NCBI GenBank assembly: GCA_050258555.1
Contig: JBLMZA010000029.1
Span: 1 to 43,355, forward strand
Reading direction: 5' to 3'
DNA from: CAISDA01 sp050258555
GTDB taxonomy: Bacteria; Bacteroidota; Ignavibacteria; UBA10030; UBA8401
DNA length: 43,355 nucleotides
Position numbers and translations under genes: made by a program. How positions within the stretch are numbered: position 1 is the stretch's first letter; each line of letters opens with the position of its first letter. Below the pieces are notes generated by a model. The model made no database searches. It was not told the DNA's origin and was given only the letters and a program-made list of their open reading frames with translations. This document shows, piece after piece, positions 35,017-41,049 of the stretch.

Positions 35017-35373
35017 TTATCGCTTCCTGGCAGGAGTGCGCTTGCGCTGCGGCTTGAGCTGCGCAGCAACGAACCGGTTGATCGATGTGTACGTCTTCTT
35101 CACTTCGACGAGGTGTTCGTATTCCTCGATCTGATCGTCGATCAGAAAGTCGGCTTGAGGGAAAAGGTCGTCGTATCCCTTCCAGATATAGGGAACGCCC
35201 CAGCGCTTCGCGAAGTCCTGTATGTCGTCGCGGGCGGAGTAGATGATGACCCTGTAATGTCTGAGCAGAAGCCGAAGTTTCGGATGCTCTGTGAAGGTGC
35301 CGTCCTTGTTATAGATCAGCGCTGTATTATCCAGGTCGAGCAGTATCGACGGCCGTTGGAGGATGTTTTTCAT
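35017..35373 (-). CDS. Minimal HAD-like hydrolase family protein
   Basis: The 118-residue protein shows the HAD motif series in order: LLDLDNT (Asp13, Asp15) as motif I, IIYSARDD (Ser46) as motif II, Lys65 in WKGYDD as motif III, and FLIDDQ (Asp79, Asp80) as motif IV. There is no cap domain, so it is about the smallest form of the fold and could act on a macromolecular or large substrate. The tail after residue 100 is basic (KPQRKRTPARKR). The substrate is unknown. It is the first gene of a unit with the secreted PIG-L protein, a link I cannot explain. Confidence 0.72.
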   Translation of the reverse strand: MKNILQRPSILLDLDNTALIYNKDGTFTEHPKLRLLLRHYRVIIYSARDDIQDFAKRWGVPYIWKGYDDLFPQADFLIDDQIEEYEHLVEVKKTYTSINRFVAAQLKPQRKRTPARKR

Positions 35374-35441
35374 ATCCTAACGATAAGAAGAAATTTCGAA
35401 ATAAAGAAACACTTTTTTGCATCCCCTGTGTGTATATCGGG

Positions 35442-35470
35442 TTGCATTCCACACTGCTTCTTCGTACTTT
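35442..35470 (+). promoter_or_regulatory. Promoter of the nfeD-slipin operon
   Basis: There is a -35 TTGCAT (35442-35447), a 17-bp spacer and a -10 TACTTT (35465-35470). The leader before the preferred ATG (35522) would be about 45 bases. Confidence 0.6.
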
Positions 35471-35521
35471 CTGCTGTAGAAACGCGCTTTCGTGCGGTTC
35501 ATCCCGTCCCGGCACAACCAT

Positions 35522-36802
35522 ATGAAACCACTCATTCGCATACTCGCACTGATCCTTGCCGCGGCGACACTTTCCTTCTCCGAAGGCCGGCCCATACACA
35601 TCCTCCGAATCGACGGCTCCATCACGCCGGCCATGCAGGACTATCTGCACGACGGTCTGGCCCGGGCGTTAGAGAAAAATGCCCGATGCGTCATCGTCGA
35701 GATCAACACACCCGGCGGACTCCTGGCATCGACGCGCTCGATCGTCAGCGACTTTTTAACATCCGACATTCCGATCATCGCCTACGTTTCGCCTCAGGGA
35801 GGACAGGCTGCCTCTGCCGGCGTCTTCATCACGCTTGCGGCGCATATCGCGGTCATGGCGCCCGGAACGAACATCGGCGCCGCGCATCCGGTGAGTTCAC
35901 AGGGGCAGATGGACTCCGTCATGTCGGGCAAGGTGACAAACGACGCGGCCGCCTTCATCCGGACGATCTCCGAGAAGCGCCGGAGAAACGTGCAATGGGC
36001 CGAAGATGCCGTGCGCAAAAGCGTCTCGATCACCGAAACCGAAGCCGTCGCGAACCATATCATCGACTTTGTGGCGCGTGACCGCCGCGCGCTGCTCGAT
36101 TCGCTCGACGGGCGCACGGTCGACATCGACGGCCGGAAGGAACGGCTCGAGACGCAGGGCGCGGCGATCGTCGAGCAGCCGATGGGCTGGCAGCACCGCC
36201 TGCTCAATCTGCTCAGCGATCCGAATGTGTCCTATATCCTGTTCATGATCGGCCTCTACGGGCTGTTCTTCGAACTCTACAGTCCCGGCGCGATCTTCCC
36301 CGGCGTCGCCGGCGCCATCGCCATCATCCTTGCACTCTATTCATTCAATACCATGCCCGTCAACTACGCCGGACTCGCGCTGATCATCGTCGGCATTGTG
36401 CTCTTCATCCTCGAGATCAAGATCACCAGCTACGGCATGCTGACCATCGGCGGCATCGCCGCCCTTTTCCTGGGATCCATCATGCTCTTCAAGACCGATC
36501 CGGACTTCGAAGTCGTCCGCGTGTCAATGGAAGTCATCATTCCCGCCGTGCTGACCACCGCGGCGTTCTTCATCTTCGCCATCGGCGCCGGCATCCGCGC
36601 CCAGCGAAGGCACGTCTCGACCGGCGCCGAGGCGATGGTCGGCGAAACGGGCATTGCAATAACGGATATAGATCCCGCCGGCGCCGTGAAGGTGCAGGGG
36701 GAAATCTGGAATGCGGCGTCGGAAAGCGGCCCGATCACGAAGAATTCGGAAATTGTCGTCACCGGGGTGAAGGGATTGAAATTCACGGTACGTCAGAAAT
36801 AG
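35522..36802 (+). CDS. Long-form NfeD membrane serine protease
   Basis: The 426-residue protein has a signal sequence (about 1-20), a ClpP-class protease domain with INTPGG (61-66) and the probable Ser98 (in GQAASAG)/Lys137 (SGKVTN) dyad. Four hydrophobic segments follow (about 225-365), then a C-terminal OB-fold NfeD domain (about 370-426). This matches archaeal PH1510, in which a Ser97/Lys138 dyad cleaves the C-terminal hydrophobic region of its partner stomatin. An ATG 30 bases upstream is in frame, but the start at 35522 begins the signal sequence properly. The slipin partner is encoded next, 38 bp downstream. Confidence 0.92.
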   Translation: MKPLIRILALILAAATLSFSEGRPIHILRIDGSITPAMQDYLHDGLARALEKNARCVIVEINTPGGLLASTRSIVSDFLTSDIPIIAYVSPQGGQAASAGVFITLAAHIAVMAPGTNIGAAHPVSSQGQMDSVMSGKVTNDAAAFIRTISEKRRRNVQWAEDAVRKSVSITETEAVANHIIDFVARDRRALLDSLDGRTVDIDGRKERLETQGAAIVEQPMGWQHRLLNLLSDPNVSYILFMIGLYGLFFELYSPGAIFPGVAGAIAIILALYSFNTMPVNYAGLALIIVGIVLFILEIKITSYGMLTIGGIAALFLGSIMLFKTDPDFEVVRVSMEVIIPAVLTTAAFFIFAIGAGIRAQRRHVSTGAEAMVGETGIAITDIDPAGAVKVQGEIWNAASESGPITKNSEIVVTGVKGLKFTVRQK

Positions 36803-36840
36803 CATCTTCATCCACCATCCACACACAGGAGCACACGCAT

Positions 36841-37638
36841 ATGGAATCAACGCTATTGGGATTCATCATCATTGTCTTCATCGCGGCGTTCATCCTCATG
36901 AACGCGATTCGGATATTGTCCGAATACGAGCGCGGCGTCATCTTCCGCCTCGGCCGCCTCATCAACACCAAGGGTCCCGGCCTCATTTTGCTCATTCCCA
37001 TCGTGGACCGCATGGTGAAGGTCAGCCTCCGGACCGTCGTGCTCGATGTGCCGCCGCAGGATGTGATCACGAAGGACAACGTGTCGATCAAGGTGAACGC
37101 GGTCATCTACTTCCGGGTCGTGCTGCCGGAGAAGGCGATCGTCAACGTCGAGAACTATCTCTACGCCACGTCACAGCTGTCGCAGACGACGCTCCGTTCG
37201 ATACTCGGACAGTCGGAGCTCGACGATCTGCTGGCGCAGCGCGACAAGATCAACCATGAGCTGCAGGTGATCATCGACCAGCATACCGAGCCGTGGGGCA
37301 TCAAGGTGACGAATGTGGAGGTGAAGCAGATCGACCTGCCGGTCGAGATGCAGCGGGCAATGGCGCGTCAGGCGGAAGCCGAGCGCGAGCGCCGCGCGAA
37401 GATCGTGCACGCCGAGGGAGAATTGCAGGCAAGCGTGAAGTTGGGCGAGGCGGCCGAGATCATCAACCGCAATCCGATCGCGCTGCAGCTGCGGTATCTG
37501 CAGACGCTCACGGAAATCGCATCGGAGAACAATTCGACGACGATCTTCCCGCTGCCGATCGAACTGCTCAAGCCGTTCCTGAGCCTGGTGGACAGCGGCA
37601 ACGGAGGAGCCGGGAGCAAAACGAAGAAACTCGCTTGA
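36841..37638 (+). CDS. Slipin (stomatin/SPFH family membrane protein)
   Basis: The 265-residue protein has a single N-terminal membrane segment (about 5-22). The SPFH domain follows (RILSEYERGVIFRLGR, GPGLILLIPIVDRM, VDVPPQ-like VLDVPPQDVITKDN), then a charged coiled coil (RQAEAERERRAKIVHAEGE) and a C-terminal hydrophobic patch. Slipins oligomerise on the inner face of the membrane and organise microdomains. The C-terminal hydrophobic stretch is the known cleavage region for the paired NfeD protease. The ribosome site AGGAG lies 9 bp before the ATG. It is in an operon with the upstream nfeD gene. Confidence 0.95.
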   Translation: MESTLLGFIIIVFIAAFILMNAIRILSEYERGVIFRLGRLINTKGPGLILLIPIVDRMVKVSLRTVVLDVPPQDVITKDNVSIKVNAVIYFRVVLPEKAIVNVENYLYATSQLSQTTLRSILGQSELDDLLAQRDKINHELQVIIDQHTEPWGIKVTNVEVKQIDLPVEMQRAMARQAEAERERRAKIVHAEGELQASVKLGEAAEIINRNPIALQLRYLQTLTEIASENNSTTIFPLPIELLKPFLSLVDSGNGGAGSKTKKLA

Positions 37639-37658
37639 ACGGACTGGTATAAATTAAA

Positions 37659-37715
37659 TGGGGCGAAGCAACCCACATCCACGCTGGCGCGTGGATCATT
37701 TCCGGCTTCGCCCCA
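37659..37715. terminator. Two-level hairpin between convergent genes
   Basis: A perfect 11-bp outer stem (37659-37669 with 37705-37715) encloses an 8-bp inner stem (37677-37684 with 37689-37696) with a 4-base loop. It lies 20 bases after the slipin stop and 21 before the end of the bacilliredoxin gene, so it could end transcription from both sides. T tracts are short on both strands. Confidence 0.6.
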
Positions 37716-37735
37716 CAATAGAACCCGGGTGTCTG

Positions 37736-38173
37736 TTACGCGGCCGATCCGGGACCGCAATATTCCTTGAACGCGGCGGAGAGATCCGCCGCGATCTCGT
37801 TCGGATATCGGCTTTCGATCCGATGCCGCGGCATGAAATGCACGAGTTCCCGGTCCCTGAACAGCGCAATCGACGGTGACGACGGCGGAAGGCCGTTCAG
37901 GAAATTCTGTCTCAGGTATTCTGTCGCCTCCCTGTCCTGTCCCGCAAAGACGCTCACGACGCGGTCGGGCCTCACCTCCTGCTCGAGCGCCATGCGTATG
38001 CCGGGACGGGCCTTTCCGGCGGCGCATCCGCAGACGGAATTGATGACGACAAGCAGCGTCCCCTTGTTGCTGCGCAGCTCCTCTTCCACCTCGTGCGACG
38101 TGCGCAATTCCTTCACTCCGATTTCGGTCAGTTCATCGCGAAACGGCTGAATCATGATCGGATCGTACGGCAT
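37736..38173 (-). CDS. BrxA/BrxB (YphP/YqiW) family bacilliredoxin
   Basis: The 145-residue thioredoxin-fold protein has the redox motif CGC (Cys48, Cys50) in NSVCGCAAGKARPG, the hallmark of the BrxA/BrxB family. It also has the conserved LPPSSPSIALF, FMPRHRIE and EYCG segments. In Bacillus these remove bacillithiol from S-bacillithiolated proteins. Chlorobium makes N-methyl-bacillithiol, so the same low-molecular-weight thiol is plausible here. It lies 15 bp downstream of aconitase, an iron-sulfur enzyme sensitive to oxidation, and is probably co-transcribed with it. Confidence 0.92.
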   Translation of the reverse strand: MPYDPIMIQPFRDELTEIGVKELRTSHEVEEELRSNKGTLLVVINSVCGCAAGKARPGIRMALEQEVRPDRVVSVFAGQDREATEYLRQNFLNGLPPSSPSIALFRDRELVHFMPRHRIESRYPNEIAADLSAAFKEYCGPGSAA

Positions 38174-38188
38174 GCGGATCTTCCTTTC

Positions 38189-40438
38189 TCACCGAAGCGC
38201 ATTGAGCGCGCTTCCCGCCTTGAACCAGGCGATCTGGCTTTCGTTGAACGTGTGATTGACTTCGATAAACTCACGCGCCCCGTCGGCATGCGTCAGCTCA
38301 AGGATGAGCGGCTTACCGGGCGTGAAGGTCGTGAGTCCGCGGATGGCGGCGATATCGTCCTCGCGCACTTTGTCGTAGTCGGAGGGATCCTTGAACGTCA
38401 GTGCAAGCATGCCCTGCTTCTTCAGGTTCGTCTCGTGTATGCGCGCGAAGCTCTTGACGATGATCGCCCGTCCTCCCATATAACGCGGCTCCATTGCGGC
38501 GTGTTCCCTCGATGATCCTTCGCCGTAATTTTCATCGCCGACGGCGATCCAGCCGATGCCCAGCTTTTTATATTCGCGCGCCACCTCCGAATACGATTTC
38601 ACTTCTCCGCTGATCGTATTCTTTCCCTTACCCGCTTCGCCGGAAAATGCGTTGACCGCGCCGATGAACATATTATCCGAAATGTTGTCCAGGTGCCCGC
38701 GGAAGCGGAGCCATTTCCCTGCCGGAGAAATATGATCCGTCGTACACTTGCCCTTCACCTTCATGAGGATGCGAAGATGTTCGATGTCCGTTCCCTCCCA
38801 TGGAGCAAACGCCGCCAGTTCCTGCAGCCGGTCCGATTTCGGATCGACGACCACCTTGATCGATCGGCCGTCCTCCACAGGCGCCTTGTAGCCGTTTTCG
38901 CCCTGTTCGTAGCCGAAGCGCGGAAGCTCATCGCCCGAAGGCGGATCGATCTTCACCGCTTCCCCTTTCTCGTTCGTCAGCGTGTCTGTAACGGGATTGA
39001 ACGTCAGCGATCCGGCGATCGTCATCGCCGTGACGATCTCGGGACTCGCCACGAAGGCGTACGTCGCGGGATTGCCGTCGTTGCGTCCCGTGAAATTTCT
39101 GTTGTACGACGTGAGAATGGAATTCTTTTCGCCCGGCTCGATGCCGTGACGCTTCCACTGTCCGATGCACGGACCGCACGCGTTGGCGAGCACAAGCCCG
39201 CCCACCTCAGTGAGCGTCTGCAGCTGTCCGTCGCGCTCGATTGTCGCGCGGATCTGTTCGCTTCCCGGCGTGATGACGAACTCGGCCTTCGCCTTCAATC
39301 CCTTCCCGAGCGCCTGCTTCGCCACCGACGCGGCGCGCTCGATGTCCTCATACGAAGAGTTCGTGCAGCTGCCGATGAGGCCGACTTTCAGTTCCTCGGG
39401 GTAGGCGTTCTGTTTCACCGCTTCGGCGAACTTCGACAGCGGCCAGGCCAGATCGGGCGTGAACGGTCCGTTGATGTGCGGCTCGAGTTCGCTCAAATTG
39501 ATTTCGATGATCCTGTCGTAATAGGCGGCGGGATTCAACAGCACGTCGCCGTCGGCGGCAAGATCGTCCGCAATGGCTTCGGCCATTGCCGCCACGTCCT
39601 CGCGGCCGGTGGCGCGCAGATAATCGGCCATGCGGCTGTCGAACGGAAAGACCGATGTCGTCGCGCCGATTTCGGCGCCCATATTGCAGATCGTGCCTTT
39701 GCCCGTGCAGGAAATGGAACTCGTCCCCTCGCCGAAGTATTCGACGATCGCTCCCGTGCCGCCCTTCACCGTGAGCATGCCGGCCACTTTCAGGATGACA
39801 TCCTTGGCCGAGGCCCATCCGCCGAGAGAGCCGGTGAGATGCACGCCGATGACTTTCGGAAATTTCAGCTCCCATGGCATGCCTGCCATCACATCCACCG
39901 CGTCGGCGCCGCCCACGCCGATGGCGATCATGCCGAGTCCGCCGGCGTTCGGCGTATGCGAATCGGTGCCGATCATCATGCCGCCGGGGAACGCGTAATT
40001 CTCGAGCACGACCTGATGGATGATGCCCGCGCCCGGCTTCCAGAAGCCGATGCCGTACTTGTTTGAAACGCTGGCAAGGAAGTCGTACACCTCGCGGTTG
40101 TCCGCCGTCGCGCGCAGCAGGTCGCTCACCGATCCGACCTCGGCCTGAATCAGGTGATCGCAGTGCACGGTCGTCGGTGCGGCCACCTTCGGCCTGCCTG
40201 CCGACATGAACTGCAGGAGGGCCATCTGTGCCGTTGCATCCTGCATCGCGACACGGTCTGGATTGAAGTCGACATAGCTTTTTCCGCGGTCGGGCACCGA
40301 ACTCAGCGTCCCCGCGAAATGCGCCGAGAGAATCTTCTCGGTCAGCGTCAGGGGACGGCCGAAGAGCGTGCGAGCCTTCGCGATCTTTTCCGGAAATCCG
40401 GCATACACCCGCTTAATCATATCGAGATCGAACACCAT
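38189..40438 (-). CDS. Aconitate hydratase (mitochondrial type)
   Basis: The 749-residue TCA-cycle enzyme interconverts citrate and isocitrate. The [4Fe-4S] ligands are Cys358 (GSCTNSS) and Cys421/Cys424 (ACGPCIGQW), falling at the same numbers as in mammalian mitochondrial aconitase. Other family segments are GTDSHTPNAGGLG and GDENYGEGSSREHAA. It belongs to the mitochondrial-type group, not the IRP-like AcnA group or AcnB. The frame extends seven codons upstream, but AGGAAGG lies just before the ATG at 40438. Its promoter is at 40491-40519, and brxA-like bacilliredoxin follows in the same operon. Confidence 0.96.
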   Translation of the reverse strand: MVFDLDMIKRVYAGFPEKIAKARTLFGRPLTLTEKILSAHFAGTLSSVPDRGKSYVDFNPDRVAMQDATAQMALLQFMSAGRPKVAAPTTVHCDHLIQAEVGSVSDLLRATADNREVYDFLASVSNKYGIGFWKPGAGIIHQVVLENYAFPGGMMIGTDSHTPNAGGLGMIAIGVGGADAVDVMAGMPWELKFPKVIGVHLTGSLGGWASAKDVILKVAGMLTVKGGTGAIVEYFGEGTSSISCTGKGTICNMGAEIGATTSVFPFDSRMADYLRATGREDVAAMAEAIADDLAADGDVLLNPAAYYDRIIEINLSELEPHINGPFTPDLAWPLSKFAEAVKQNAYPEELKVGLIGSCTNSSYEDIERAASVAKQALGKGLKAKAEFVITPGSEQIRATIERDGQLQTLTEVGGLVLANACGPCIGQWKRHGIEPGEKNSILTSYNRNFTGRNDGNPATYAFVASPEIVTAMTIAGSLTFNPVTDTLTNEKGEAVKIDPPSGDELPRFGYEQGENGYKAPVEDGRSIKVVVDPKSDRLQELAAFAPWEGTDIEHLRILMKVKGKCTTDHISPAGKWLRFRGHLDNISDNMFIGAVNAFSGEAGKGKNTISGEVKSYSEVAREYKKLGIGWIAVGDENYGEGSSREHAAMEPRYMGGRAIIVKSFARIHETNLKKQGMLALTFKDPSDYDKVREDDIAAIRGLTTFTPGKPLILELTHADGAREFIEVNHTFNESQIAWFKAGSALNALR

Positions 40439-40490
40439 AGTGCACCTTCCTTTTATCATGTGTGGAACGATGAAAACAGCCGATAAGGAG

Positions 40491-40519
40491 AATATAGAAA
40501 GAGTTCATCTGGACTGCAA
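40491..40519 (-). promoter_or_regulatory. Promoter of the aconitase-bacilliredoxin operon
   Basis: On the minus strand there is a -35 TTGCAG (40514-40519), a 17-bp spacer and a -10 TATATT (40491-40496). The leader is about 45 bases. It is arranged back to back with the clpS promoter. Confidence 0.72.
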
Positions 40520-40551
40520 GATATTCTGTCATAAGATGCGGACGGGGGCGG

Positions 40552-40594
40552 AGAGGGTTCAATTCTTGCAACCCTCTGGAAATTTTCTTATTTT
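40552..40594 (+). promoter_or_regulatory. Promoter of clpS-alaS with overlapping inverted repeat
   Basis: There is a -35 TTGCAA (40566-40571), a 17-bp spacer and a -10 TATTTT (40589-40594). A perfect 8-bp inverted repeat, AGAGGGTT (40552-40559) and AACCCTCT (40570-40577), brackets and overlaps the -35, so it could be an operator. The leader before clpS would be about 135 bases and is T-rich near the ATG; I see no clear RNA structure in it. Confidence 0.6.
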
Positions 40595-40734
40595 AGGGCT
40601 GTCTTGCCGGTCACGATGAATGCCGGCATTCTTTTTTCCGTCTTGTTGAAACGCTTTCATACGGCGGCTTGTTTTTATTGTAAACAGAAATCGCCCGCAG
40701 AGCATTCCAACATTTTATTTTTTTACGATCGACT

Positions 40735-41016
40735 ATGAATACCGCATCACCTCAGGCCGAAGAGGAAGTTCTTGACGAGGTCCGCACTCAGGAGCCTGCG
40801 AAGGTCATCTTGTTCAATGACGAGATCCATACGTTCGATGAAGTGATCACGCAGATTATCAAGGCAATCAAGTGCCGGCAGGAACACGCCGAGGCGCTGA
40901 CGGTCGAAGTGCATACGAAAGGCCGCGCCTGCGTCTTCGGCGGAGATCTGCCGAAGTGCCTCGAAGTCTCCGCCGTGCTCGAAGAGATACAGCTGATGAC
41001 GCACATCGAAATGTAA
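40735..41016 (+). CDS. clpS: ATP-dependent Clp protease adaptor ClpS
   Basis: The 93-residue protein has a flexible acidic N-terminus and the ClpS core: AKVILFNDEIHTFDEVI (the Asn-Asp pair of the N-degron pocket), AEALTVEVHTKGRA (conserved His of the pocket) and the C-terminal LEVSAVLEEIQLMTHIEM. ClpS hands N-degron substrates to ClpA/ClpC. No clp gene is adjacent. There is no Shine-Dalgarno sequence, only an A/T-rich tract. It precedes alaS by 33 bp. Confidence 0.9.
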   Translation: MNTASPQAEEEVLDEVRTQEPAKVILFNDEIHTFDEVITQIIKAIKCRQEHAEALTVEVHTKGRACVFGGDLPKCLEVSAVLEEIQLMTHIEM

Positions 41017-41049
41017 ACACGCATTCACTCATCACAATTTTCATCATTC

